Shown here in pieces: positions 1-12,900 of a DNA stretch of 64,000 nucleotides (within the stretch, counting starts at the first letter, position 1; each line of letters starts with the position of its first letter). Below the pieces are notes generated by a model that saw only the letters and a list, made by a program, of their open reading frames with translations, was not told the origin of the DNA and did not search any database. The DNA is from Sipunculus nudus (Eukaryota; Annelida; Sipuncula; Golfingiida; Sipunculidae): positions 75,565,429 to 75,629,428 of the forward strand of contig CM049312.1 of assembly GCA_026874595.1 (NCBI GenBank), in the 5' to 3' direction. The translations under genes were made by a program, and so were the position numbers.

Positions 1-801
1 CTCATGGTCTTTTCGGGGACTGTTCTATCTTTGTTACATGTAGCTGTAGACCTACCAGCTTTGGAGGCCTGCTTCGTGGTCTTTTCAGGGACTGATCTAT
101 CTTTGTTACATGTAGCTAAAGACTTACCTGCTTTGGAGGCCTGCCTTGTGGTCTTTTCAGGAACTGTGCTTTGTGTCTATTGTTACATGTAGCTGTAGAC
201 TTACCTGCTTTGGAGGTCTGCCTCGTGGTCTTCTCAGGGACTGTGCTTTGTGTCTATTGTTACATGTAGCTGTAGACGTACCTGCTTTGGAGGCCTGCCT
301 CGTGGTCTTTTCAGGGACTGTGCTTTGTGTCTATTGTTACATGTAGCTGTAGACTTACCTGCTTAGGAGGCCTGCCTCGAGGTGTTTTCAGGGACTGTTC
401 TTCGTTACATGTAGCTGTAGACCTACCTGCTTTGGAGGCCTGCCTCATGGTCTTTTCGGGGACTGTTCTATCTTTGTTACATGTAGCTGTAGACCTACCA
501 GCTTTGGAGGCCTGCTTCGTGGTCTTTTCAGGGACTGATCTATCTTTGTTACATGTAGCTGAAGACTTACCTGCTTTGGAGGCCTGCCTTGTGGTCTTTT
601 CAGGAACTGTGCTTTGTGTCTATTGTTACATGTAGCTGTAGACTTACCTGCTTTGGAGGTCTGCCTCGTGGTCTTTTCAGGGACTGTGCTTTGTGTCTAT
701 TGTTACATGTAGCTGTAGACGTACCTGCTTTGGAGGCCTGCCTCGTGGTCTTTTCAGGGACTGTGCTTTGTGTCTATTGTTACATGTAGCTGTAGACCTA
801 C
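1..801 (-). repeat. Array of ten 36-nt AT-hook cassettes with splice-like borders, 443-bp higher-order period
   Basis: Units of 68-77 bp follow exon 21. Each holds a 36-nt stretch homologous to the exon's end, preceded by AG and followed by GTAAGT, GTAGGT or GTACGT. Positions: 56-91, 128-163, 205-240, 282-317, 359-394, 427-462, 499-534, 571-606, 648-683, 725-760. In phase 0 most read [12 protein letters not shown] or a near variant; 427-462 has an in-frame TGA. Offset 443 maps 56 to 499, 128 to 571, 205 to 648, 282 to 725 and 359 to 802, so a block of six units is itself duplicated. The array runs off the left edge. Upstream AGs lack a pyrimidine tract and the gaps are only 32-41 nt, so use as exons is unproven. 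Confidence 0.9.
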
Positions 802-960
802 CTGCTTTGGAGGCCTGCCTCTCGGTCTTTTTGGGGACTGTACTTTCAGCGGTTTAACATCCTCTTCGTCTTCTGACTCCTCCTCTATCATAATTCGGCT
901 TTTCTTTGGGCTGCTGTATCTCTTACTGCTTGACACTGGGCGTTTGACAGAGGGACGCGA
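802..960 (-). CDS. MORC2: MORC2 exon 21, basic tail ending in an AT-hook
   Basis: 159 nt, phase 0 at both ends: [62 protein letters not shown] is a canonical AT-hook (R-G-R-P core), a minor-groove DNA binder. An AT-hook at this place is not a feature I know from vertebrate MORC2. Acceptor TTTCAG, donor GTAGGT. Its last 36 nt are the prototype of the array at 1-801. Confidence 0.85.
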
Positions 961-3900
961 CTGAAATATAATATCACCTCACATAGTCAAGCATTCGGCA
1001 TTCAGCATAAAATCTCTGATAACCTCATCTCAAAAACATATATAAGGAGGTGTTCAGCCCCTCTTACATGATCACCAGTTTGGTAGCAAGTTATCCAAAT
1101 CACCCATTGATCACTAAGGTATGGAAGCAGGCAAGAAATGTGATAATTTCCAAAATTCCCTAGGAGTATATAAAAGTATATTACCAGTTTGGTATGAGTT
1201 TATTACTGTGATTCAAAAGTGAGTGCAGTCCAGTGCACCAAGACCAGCTCCAAATTAAGCATGAGCCACATAAGTAGAGTTTAGCTGCAAAAGTATACCA
1301 TAAGCTTGTAGGACATAATTACGAGCTAGTAAGAATTCAGATTCCTGTAACATGGCTGCAAAGTCTTTCTTGTTGAGGAGGAACCACTTGTCATTTTTGG
1401 GTCTTTGATGACAAGAGACAAGTTATTTTTGGGTCTTTGATGACTAGAGGCAAGTTATGTTGCTGAACTATACAGTATCTCTTTTGGGCAAAAATTTGGT
1501 CTGTATAACTCATAAGATAGTGCCAGTCCAAAACACACTAATCAAAGCTTTCCATGAAATTGCAAAGTTGGTTTCGAGTTTAACAACAGCAGGTAACACT
1601 TACTAAACATCTTCAGTCTTTAAAACATGTTTAAAATACTTGGGGAGTCAGTACAAATCAATATCAATCAGATGAGCTATCTTGAGCTGTTCCACAATTT
1701 TTATTTGAGTTGTGCCAAATGTGCTTCAAACCCAACATGCCGTCTCATAATAGTGGCGAAACCTTATAACAGGGACTACTGGTAATAATATATATCAACA
1801 CTAGAAATAAATATGCAAGACATCAATTGTGCTGGCACAACATCCAAGAATTAAGCTACATCTAAAGTACACATGATGATATCTGGGTCACATGGTCACT
1901 ATACTGTGCAGCATGAGGAACAAGTTCTCCATTTTTTTGTGTGTCAGAGTTCGGCATACTACCGACAAAATAAATGGTTTATTGTGAATAAACTGGAGCA
2001 AAATTAAAATCTTTCAGTGTGCTTTCACAAAAATATAGGCGAGGTTAGACATTGGTAACAGCTGTCTGGTAAGGCTTTAATATACATACTGCAGCTTTCT
2101 GTTTAGGCCGAGTGATACTTACGACAGCTTTCTGGTAAGACCTGGCAGGTTTTTTCTTCGGTGGTGGCTCAATTTCTTCTTCCTCTTCCTCCTCCTCCTC
2201 TTCTTCCTCCTCTTCCTCACTTGATGGTTGCCGTGGAGATGGTTTCGACGTTGTTCTTTTGTGTGTGACTTTATTACTGCTACTGTATCCATTTCTACTG
2301 CTGCTCTGTAAAGTAAAATTTCAAACACCATTATTTTTAGAAAACAATTTTAATCACATAAAGAATGAGAAAAGATCGACTGGTTCCAAAAAGGTCTGTA
2401 ACAGTTTCGTTTTCTGGAATTATGAGAATGCTTTCCCCTGATTTAAAGCATTTTCCCACTAAGGGAAACTAATTTTCCATGTTTGCCAAATTTAAAGGAT
2501 GGCCCAAAATCCTGGTAAGGGTTTAAGTGCCAGAATTAACCTGAACAGTACAACGTGTTAAATACCTTTTTGTTGTCTTCTTCCTCCTCTAGTCGTTTTA
2601 TGTCTCGTGATGAAGTGACTACTTTTTGTTTCTGTAAATACAAAACAATGGAATTAATATACAGCAGAGCGTCATTTATCCTGTCACTGTTTCTCTGAAA
2701 ATCTTTTATTTGATAACCTCTAGTGTATTTGCGTGGTTTATATTATCAGGGTGTTGGGGATACCCTGGCAGGGATGGTCTGAAGCTCTGTAGGGCACCAA
2801 CAGTATAAATAAGGGCCATATGGGGTGGCCTTTGGAGATTGAGAGTTGTGTTCTCTAGGCTGTTGATTGCTGCTGCAAGTCCTACTTTTCACAGGTTTTC
2901 ATAATGAATTTGACAGCTGAACATGTTGGAAAAAATTCTTTAGCACAGAGCTATGATTTTCAAACCTGTGAGACTGTAATTTCTAATGAACTGCCATGAA
3001 AATCATTAACAATCACAGGAAAACATAACTTGTTGCAGAGCAGAAAGACCCCTCACACTACTGTAACTGTGTGAGTGAGAGCTACATATATTTAATTACA
3101 ATAGGTAAATAGGTAGGACTGTCAAAAATTTTCTGAGACCACTGTTCATATGCTGTACATTGATACCTTTGTGTATATTTCTTGTTATATGCCACAACTC
3201 ATCCATAATTTCTTAACAGGCCCATCACCTATGATTTACTAAGATTTAATTGAAAACAAGTTCTTTCTATCTGCAGCAGTGACTTTTTTTCAAATTTATC
3301 TTTATTGCCAATAACAGTATACAATAAATACAATGTTAATGTTTTAACTGAAGCATAACATTTCTGGATATACAACCTGAACTCATGTTGATGGTAATCA
3401 ATACAGATAAATGTTATTGACATACCTACAATTATGTTCCAAAAGTACAATCAATTCTCCTCTCGTACATAATTATTAAAATTTCTCCCAAGAGTGTATT
3501 CTTCCCATCTTTCAATTGAGTAATCTTATTATTTTTTTGTGCTAGTGCTAGCATATAATCTATTCTCGCATATTTCCATATTTCAAAACAAGCTTTTTCT
3601 AATGACGGACCTTCTCCTCTGTTCCTGATCTGAGTTATATATTGTTTTACTATCAAAAGAATTAAGTTACATAAAACAGATCCCCCTATTTCACCATATT
3701 AAACAGTTGTTAAATTTATAACAATATTGAATCCTTTTTGTTTACACCAGCTCTCAATATCTGCCCATAGTTTTTAACCTTGCAGGAGGTCCAGAATAAG
3801 TGCAATAAATTCTCTGGTTCTGTATTACAAAATGTACATAGATTAGAATCTTTAATATTCCATTTGTGTAACCAGTAATTATTTACTAAGCAATTATTTA

Positions 3901-6900
3901 AAAGTTTATACTGGAAAACTTTAGACTTTGTATCCATACATATTTTAAAAGGAAGCATATAAATTTCTTCACAGCTGGAACATATTATCCTACTTTAGGC
4001 AAAAACGGCCCTTCATATAATGTTAATTTTTGAAAACAAGAGTAAATACTTCTGTTTTTTTTTTAAATATGTCATAATTGCAGCAGAAACTTGTATGTGA
4101 CCTAATCCATGAAGGTGTGAACACACACATTTCTAGAGTACATTCCATGAGCTTACCTGTATCTTTTCTAGTTTTTCTTGTTTCTTCTTTATTTCCTGTA
4201 ATATAAAAAGAGAAACTAGAAGTTAACAAACAGTTCTTCCTTGTATTTTTTGCACAAACTAATCTCTTGTTATAATAACAACAGACAAATCGAATCTTTA
4301 CTTTTCTGCACAGTTCTAAAATCAAGGATTTTTGTTCTCTTTTTGCTGAATTTAAAGCGTTAAAGAACTGATGACCATTTTTAGGAGGAACAATTTTATT
4401 AGGTAAGTTTCCTGGCTACATCATGTGACTGTAAACTGAGGGTAGATGCTTTCAATCATATGATTTGAAACCACACTTTCCCATTTATTGGCTCAATACT
4501 AAGTTACACAATGCTCACTCCACTGCTGGAACTGCTTTGGTGAATTTTACAATACTGTCTGCTCCATAATTCCATTATCAGAATACACAGCAACACTATA
4601 CAAGCATATAAAAATAATAAAGTAAATACCTTTTTACTCAAGTACAGACCCCTTGTACTTGTATTTTTACTATATAAAACTGGAAATTATTATACTTGTA
4701 CATAGACTTGTAGTTTGCAATTTCTTAAATATAATTATTATAGTAAATTAATTAAAAAGTACTTGTGCTCAAGTACACTGAAAAAAGTACTCTAATTACA
4801 TTTGTACTTGTAAAATTATTTAGTACATGAACTCAAATACAAAAATTTTAGAACCTGCCCAGTAGTTGTAATTAGCATGTTTAGCCAAGTAAAATACTTG
4901 TACTTAAAGTGTACTTGCCACACACGTACTTGACAATTAACACACCCTCTACTTGAATCAAAGCCTGTAGGTTAAGTGGAACACAGAAAAGATGGGCAAA
5001 ACACTGAAGATCCTTACTCACATCCCATCATACATACCATTTCTAGATCTCTTTCTTTTTGTTCTCGTGACTTGATCTCTTTCTTCAGGACACCTTCTGG
5101 TATGTTAAGTTTCTGCTCAGGTGCCGAACATCTGAAAGAAATCCAGTCATTGAAATGATAAATGGATTGGCAAAACATTTGGGAGCAACTGTGCCTCTGA
5201 CCTGTATAATTTAATCAGTTCCTTTTGTATGAATATTGAACAAAGGTTTACTTTCCATGAGGTCTAATTAAGTGGCATACAAACATACTTGCATGGCAAT
5301 GTCTATTTATGCAGCCTAAGATAGTCTCCAACAGAATTATGTGCTTAACAAGACTGTGATAAGATTTTGCAGCCATGTTATAAACAGAAACAGACTATAG
5401 TGAGCCTATTCACCCACACAAACATATATATATTATATAGAGAGATGTATGAATAGCCATGCTGGTTCACTGTATAAAGAAATGGAATAGGAATACACTG
5501 AAAAGTCTGTTCACTGACAACAGTGAACTGACTTTCTGGGTATTCATGTTCAATTTATATAAGATTAAAATACAGTGGAATGTTGACTGAACAGACCTGT
5601 TATGCTCAGGGTCCTTGTTGTGTGAAATGACCTTTTGTAAGCAGGGTCATTGTTGTGTGAACTGACCTGTTATGAGCAGGGTCATTGTTGTGTGAACTGA
5701 CCTGTAATGAGCAGGGTTGTTGTTGTGTGAACTGACCTGTTATGAGCAGGGTCATTGTTGTGTGAACTGACCTGTTATGAGCAGGGTTGTTGTTGTGTAA
5801 ACTGACCTGTTATGAGCAGGGTCATTGTTGTGTGAACTGACCTGTTATGAGCAGGGTCATTGGTGTGTGAACTGACCTGTTATGAGCAGGGTCATTGGTG
5901 TGTGAACAGACCTGTTATGAGCAGGGTTGTTGTTGTGTGAACTGACCTGTTATGAGCAGGGTCATTGTTGTGTGAACTGACCTGTTATGAGCAGGGTCAT
6001 TGGTGTGTGAACTGACCTGTTATAAACAGGGTTGTTGGTGTGTGAACTGACCTGTTATGAGCAGGGTCATTGTTGTGTGAACTGACCTGTTATGAGCAGG
6101 GTTGTTGTTGTGTGAACTGACCTGTTATGAGCAGGGTCATTGTTGTGTGAACTGACCTGTTATGAGCAGGGTCATTGTTGTGTGAACTGACCTGTTATGA
6201 GCAGGGTCATTGTTGTGTGAACTGACCTGTTATGAGCAGGGTCATTGTTGTGTGAACTGACCTGTTATGAGCAGGGTTGTTGTTGTGTGAACTGATCTGT
6301 TATGAGCAGGGTTGTTGGTGTGTGAACTGACCTGTTATGAGCAGGGTCATTGTTCTGAGAACTGAACTGTTATGAGCAGGGTCATTGTTGTGTGAACTGA
6401 CCTGTTATGAGCAGGGTTGTTGTTGTGTGAACTGACCTGTTATGAGCAGGGTCATTGGTGTGTGAACTGACCTGTTATAAACAGGGTTGTTGGTGTGTGA
6501 ACTGACCTGTTATGAGCAGGGTTATTGGTGTGTGAACTGACCTGTTATGAGCAGGGTTGTTGTTGTGTGAACTGACCTGTTATGAACAGGGTTGTTGGTG
6601 TGTGAACTGACCTGTTATGAGCAGGGTCATTGTTGTGTGAACTGACCTGTTATGAGCAGGGTCCTTGTGGTGTGAACTGACCTGTTATGAGCAGGTTCAT
6701 TGTTCTGTGAACTGACCTGTTATGAGCAGGGTCATTGTTGTGTGAACTGACCTGTTATGAACAGGGTCATTGTTCTGTGAACTGACCTGTTATGAGCAGG
6801 GTTGTTGTTGTGTGAACTGACCTGTTATGAGCAGGGTCATTGTTCTGTGAACTGACCTGTTATGAGCAGGGTCATTGTTCTGAGAACTGACCTGTTATGA

Positions 6901-9888
6901 GCAGGGTCATTGTTGTGTGAACTAGCCTGTTATGAACAGGGTCCTTGTGGTGTGAACTGACCTGTTATGAGCAGGGTTGTTGATGTGTGAACTGATCTGT
7001 TATGAGCAGGGTTGTTGTTGTGTGAACTGACCTGTTATGAGCAGGGTCATTGTTGTGTGAACTGACCTGTTATGAACAGGGTCCTTGTGGTGTGAACTGA
7101 CCTGTTATGAGCAGGGTTGTTGATGTGTGAACTGATCTGTTATGAGCAGGGTCCTTGTGGTGTGAACTGATCTGTTATGAGCAGGGTCATTGTTCTGTGA
7201 ACTGACCTGTTATGAGCAGGGTCATTGTTCTGTGAACTGACCTGTTATGAACAGGGTCATTGTTGTGTGAACTGACCTGTTATGAGCAGGGTCACTGGTG
7301 TGTGAACTGACCTGTTATAAACAGGGTTGTTGGTGTGTGAACTGACCTGTTATAAGCTGGGTCGTTGTTGTGTGAACTGACCTGTTATGAGCAGGGTCAT
7401 TGTTGTGTGAACTGACCTGTTATGAACAGGGTTGTTGGTGTGTGAACTGACCTGTTATAAGCTGGGTCATTGTTGTGTGAACTGACCTGTTATGAGCAGG
7501 GTCATTGTTGTGTGAACTGACCTGTTATGAGCAGGGTCATTGTTGTGTGAACTGACCTGTTATAAACAGGGTTGTTGTTGTGTTAACTGATCTGTTATAA
7601 ACAGGGTCGTTGTTGTGTGAACTGACCTGTTATAAACAGGGTTGTTGGTGTGTGAGCTGACCTGTTATGAGCAGGGTCGTTGTTGTGTGAACTGACCTGT
7701 TATGAGCAGGGTCATTGTTGTGTGAACTGACCTGTTATGAGCAGGGTCGTTGTTGTGTGAACACACCCAATGTTCTGGGTATTCTCTGCCGATGTTGTTT
7801 GCAGAAAAAGGAAGGATCCTCCACTTCAGACATGTATCTGAAAACAAAATAATTATAACAGAGTTGAACAAATCGCACAAAAGGGTACCATTTTTAAAAC
7901 GCTAAAACATGCAGAAATCCTTTAGAATGGTGATGACACCAAATTTGGTTTGTGGTGCACTTGTGCCAACAAACATGTATACAAAGTTATATAAGAATAT
8001 GCCATGGGGAAAATCGTGAAATATTTAAAGGGGCCTATCCCGATATCTGATGTGTATTAACTAAAGATAAACCCTTGATGATCATATGGTACACAGGCTG
8101 TTTGTTTTATTTATATCCATGTATTTATAACATGTGGGGAGCCCACCAAAATAAACCAAACCCATTCAAAAAGGACATTTGTGGTAGCAAGTCAGAGGAA
8201 CCACAGTTCTGCATAGGGCGTTTTTCAACTAGTCACCTTTCAGCTTCCACATATATGCAATCAATCAAGGTTGCAAGGTTTTTCTGTTTGTCAACATAGA
8301 AACATGTGAAGTGTTTACTAACAGCACGCAGATATACAAGGTCATATGTCCATCAAAGAAGTGTTATAAGAAGATTCTTAGCAGGAATTACACTCAGTTC
8401 ATTATTATGTACACAGAGTAGCTAGAAACCACATAAATCTTACAGATAAGCCAGGTGAATAGCTGGCCTTAAACTTGTGAATCTAAAACAGTTACATTGT
8501 GCCTTATTTTCCAGCAGTTACTTCATAATACTTACTACATAAAAACAAGGGACCCATGGGTCACGGCGCTCAGCTGATCCTGATTGGACTATAAATGTAT
8601 CACCATTGTGATACTATATTGAGTAGATAAAGCTTAGAATATCATGGTCATGTTGGGTTTTATAAAGGAATATAATGTAATATGTGAGTAAATGATATAT
8701 GAAATAACCTGACTGATGGATTAATATGGAGTAAAATATAGTGGTTTATTTTTTATTTATTTGGGAGGGGTCGAAAAAACAATTTATTTGAGCAAATATG
8801 AATGCAATGACAGTATGCTAAGCAGTGGTATAATGATGATAAGGCTATTTGTTGAAGGATCTATAGTGTATGGAAAACTGCAAGAGTTCAATTTGACAGA
8901 TAAAAGGTTATGATTAACTATACTGATGAGGGGATTTATGAATTTGTGACTGTATGACATAATATCTTGACAAGATCGGTCTTGACAAGGTGCATTATTT
9001 TGATGCCCCTGACGTCTACATATTACACATTGACATAATTTCTGGCATGTACATAGGTACCTATGGACAAATGGTCAACAGTACTGAACCACCTGGAAGG
9101 TCAAAATCTTAAAAATATGATGAAATGTAGATAATGTTTGAGAGGAAGAGGTAATCTGGGCCATGGTTGGTTTATATGATTGAAGAAAATGTTGCAAATA
9201 ATATTTGAGACCTGACCATGCCTTTCCATTGGTTACCTTTTTGATAAGCTGTTGACAGTTCAACAGTTTACACATTTGTCTGATGAGATCCAATTTATTT
9301 GGTAAACCTTTTTTATCAATTTTATGATATGTATACAGTTGCCATAACGTCCTCATTCCACAGTTGCAATGACTTGATAGGGGGGGGGGGGTGTTGTGTT
9401 ATGATCAGAGTTACTATGCCTCTGTCTCTCTGTAGATATTTTCTTTAATTATTAAATTTTATGCTATAGCCATAGAACTATTGTTCACAGTGCCAAGGAG
9501 CAAAGCCTCAGTGGGATGAAGAAGGGGATGGTGAGAGTTACAACACCCTTGCATATACATACAGGATATTAAATTTAATTCAACAGTGCTTATAAAAAAA
9601 ATTTTATTCATGAACATTAAATATTTAAAACAGAAAGAAAGATGGAGAAACAAAGCAAATAATTTTTTTCCCCATTCTACTGATATTTGCATTTATTCCT
9701 TTTTTTTCATTACATAATTTTAATCCAAGTTTCCAAATGTTACTATAAATTTACAGTATAACATACATGTGATTGTGAATATTTCAGTTGATTCACATTT
9801 CTAAATTGCATCAACATTTATAGCTAATGCATCTAGTTTATAGTACCTGTCAACAGAATGGGATGGAGGGAGCAAGGGAGGCAATTAG

Positions 9889-9948
<60 letters not shown>

Positions 9949-12900
9949 AAGATGGAGAAAGAAAGAGAAAAAGCAGAGGAGAGAAAGAGAGAGAAAGAGA
10001 GACCTAGACTGCCAGAGAGAGAGAGAAAGAGAGGCTCTCTGGTAATTACTGCCTGACCCAGCCTGACCCAGACACTCACAGTGGCAGTAGGTCAGACCTG
10101 AAGGTGTTATGTAACTGCCCAGTACACTGCATTTATACTCATCTGATGCAAACAATGAAGACATGGTACCTGGAAACTTGAATAAAATCTACAGTTTTTG
10201 ATCAATTGGTTTCAAATTTCTGATTTTAACAGATGAAATGTTAATGTGTACATGCTGTGAAAATTATATCCACAGCACTAACAGGAAAAATTTGAATATT
10301 TATATTTTTTTAAATGGTATCAGGAAAAAAAGAAAAGTATTCTCAGCTATAAAACTAATACATGTGTTAAAATTAATCCACGGATCAAAACACCCAATAT
10401 ATCATACCAGGAGCAAACTGGAGTTGGGAATGTTTAATTTTATGAACTGAAATAAAGGACCAGCAATATAAATTTTGATTATTTAGCCAGTCTCATGTAA
10501 CAACTGATACAACCATGAGTTATAAGTCAAACAATTTAAAATCTTTCATGAACACTTGTCTGAGTAATATTTTAAATTTTTGACATATTTATTTATTATT
10601 TTAATTTTGTAATAAATATAAACCAACAAGTTAAAGACCTGGAAAAGACCTGGAAATTTAGATTAATTTAATATAATCAACTGCATCCTTGTCTATCATT
10701 ATCTTGCTTCATATAATCCCTAATAGTAAACAACAATTTATTTTAATTATTTATTTTTCATTTTTATGGTTGAAATGAAAAATACCCAATGGTGACTGCA
10801 TGGTGTTATTTGAAATACAATTTTGGCCATCCATGGAAGATCCATAAATGATCAGTAATTGCAAGGTAATCCCCTGTAACTCATTAACTATAAATTCCTT
10901 TTCCATTTATTTTTTTAAGTTCTTATCATAAACCAAATATTAAAAAAAAGTTTATTGTTATGTTTATGGCCTAAACAAATACTAGTGGAGGGGGTTGGAC
11001 AGTTAGAACCAGTTGAAGCCACCCAAGAGCTGGCTGGCTGCAGAGTGCCTCGCTTCAAGCATGCATAATTGGCCTGAAAGGTCAATGTGGGGACATAAAA
11101 GGGGGCTTCAGTACAGCCAAGGTGTGATATGGTCTCATAAAAACTTTCATAAAAGCTAGTTTTTGACCAATTTCTTTTATAACTTCAGAATTTAGAAGCT
11201 TAAATCCTTACCAGTGCAAGATATGAAAATTAAATCAACAGTGCTTACAGGGAAAAAACATGCCATGGCCAAAGTTGGGCAAAATTTAAGGTACTGATTT
11301 TATATTTATGCTAATAACTTATAAAATTTGAAAAATTCAGAACTAATTTTGGGAATACAATTGAACCTTGATTAAATAATGTTATATCCCTGGCAAAAAA
11401 TGTCTACCTTCAGCAATTTTCATGTTAAGAGAGTAAATATATTTCTTGATTTTTTACAAAGTGCATTATGTTTGGGCCTAGAACTTAAAACAATTACAAG
11501 ATACTGACATCCTTTCTGGCATATGCATAGCAAATGTATAGAAAAATATGTATATTATATATTATCAAAGTCAGATCAGTGGTTTTGATATTAGGCAATC
11601 TTAAAGTTTAACAATGGGGTTTTAATGGAAAAATGAAGTTTTTTCTTAATATTTCGAAGGAATGCAGTCCTAGTGACCAAACTTTTAGTATGGTAGAGGA
11701 TTTTGGAGACATCTAACTGTATGCAAAATTTAAGGAACTTAGAGCTGAAGCTGGAGAGCTGAGCTCTAGTAAACTGCATAACACTAGCTTGGTGTAAACA
11801 ATATATGACATGGTGCTTTAAAACTTGAATAAAATCTACAATTTTTGATCAACTGGTTTCAAATTTTTTGTTTTAACAGTTGAAATGGCAACAAAAACAT
11901 GCTTTGAAAATTAAATCCACAGCAGTTACAGGAAAAAAACGTGCCATGGTCAAACTTGGGCAAAATTTAAGGTACCAATTTTATATTTTTGCCAATATTT
12001 AAAAAAATTTAACAGATTTTGATCTAATTTTTGGTATACAATTCAATTTTGATTATTTAAAGTAGTATTACTGAAAAAAAAATTCCTACCTTAAACACTT
12101 TTGGTGACAAAATATCTTTCCTCATTTTTTTACAAAGTCCATTATATTTGGGCCCATAACTTTTTTAAATTAAATAATACTGACTTAATTTCTGGCATGT
12201 ACATAGGAACCATATAGAGGAATATTTATGGTAAAATTGAAGAAAACCAGATGAGTGGTTTTGATATTAGGCAGTCCTGAAGTGTGAAAATAGATTTCTA
12301 ATAAAAAATTGATGTTTTTCCTTAATATCTCGAAGGAACGAAGTCATATTGACCCAATTTTTAGCATGGTAGGAGATTTTGGGGACATCTAAATGTATGC
12401 CGAATTTCAGATTCGTAGGTCGAATGGTGTCGAAACGTGCCAGTCTTACGGACGGACATCCAGACGGACAGACAGACGGACAGACGGACGGACGACGGAC
12501 AATGGACCACAACTATAGCTCAGATGACTTATAGTCAGCTGAGCTAATGAGGTACATAAAGCATGTTCTGCATTATCTACAATGTCTGCCCACTCTACAC
12601 TTTTTTTTAGAATTATTCAATTAAGAATTGTTGATGTATCAATATTACCTGCACTCACTTGGTGTAGTTTTCAGAGTTCATAATAACATTCCATATTACA
12701 ACAGGTAAAGAAATCTCCTTCATTGTCTACACACGTACAAATGTCAGTTAATGTAAAATATTGATTAGTGTGTATATTTTTTAGTAACTCACCACACTGA
12801 ACACAATGGGATAGCTGCATGGCTCTCTTGCGAACATATTTTGGATCTTGAGATGGTGGGTCACGCCAGGAATTGCTGATATATCCAAAGTTTTCCCTAT

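Larger units (their letters stand above)
8550..12545 (-). mobile_element. About 4-kb repeat element with AGCTCAGCTGAC ends (minus orientation)
   Basis: In intron 15. The minus-strand 5' end (12517-12545) is AGCTCAGCTGAC followed by a matching hairpin arm (AGTCATCTGAGCT), then a CCGT-rich tract (12445-12495). The 3' end (8550-8575) has the palindrome GACCCATGGGTC next to GCTCAGCTG. The interior repeats a module of about 650 bp and contains a (GA)n microsatellite. It is an inverted relative of 59513-62580. No transposase seen, so it would be non-autonomous or a composite. Class unknown. Confidence 0.65.

Noticed and set aside
4-789. Plus-strand repetitive open frames of 60-100 codons ([15 protein letters not shown] type)
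   Set aside because: Antisense shadow of the AT-hook cassette array.
5592-7765. CRISPR-like array of short direct repeats
   Set aside because: Repeats abut with no spacers and derive from a flanking animal exon; this is a minisatellite.
9827-10164. Arg-Glu and Ser-Leu repeat proteins on either strand
   Set aside because: Direct translation of a (GA)n microsatellite.
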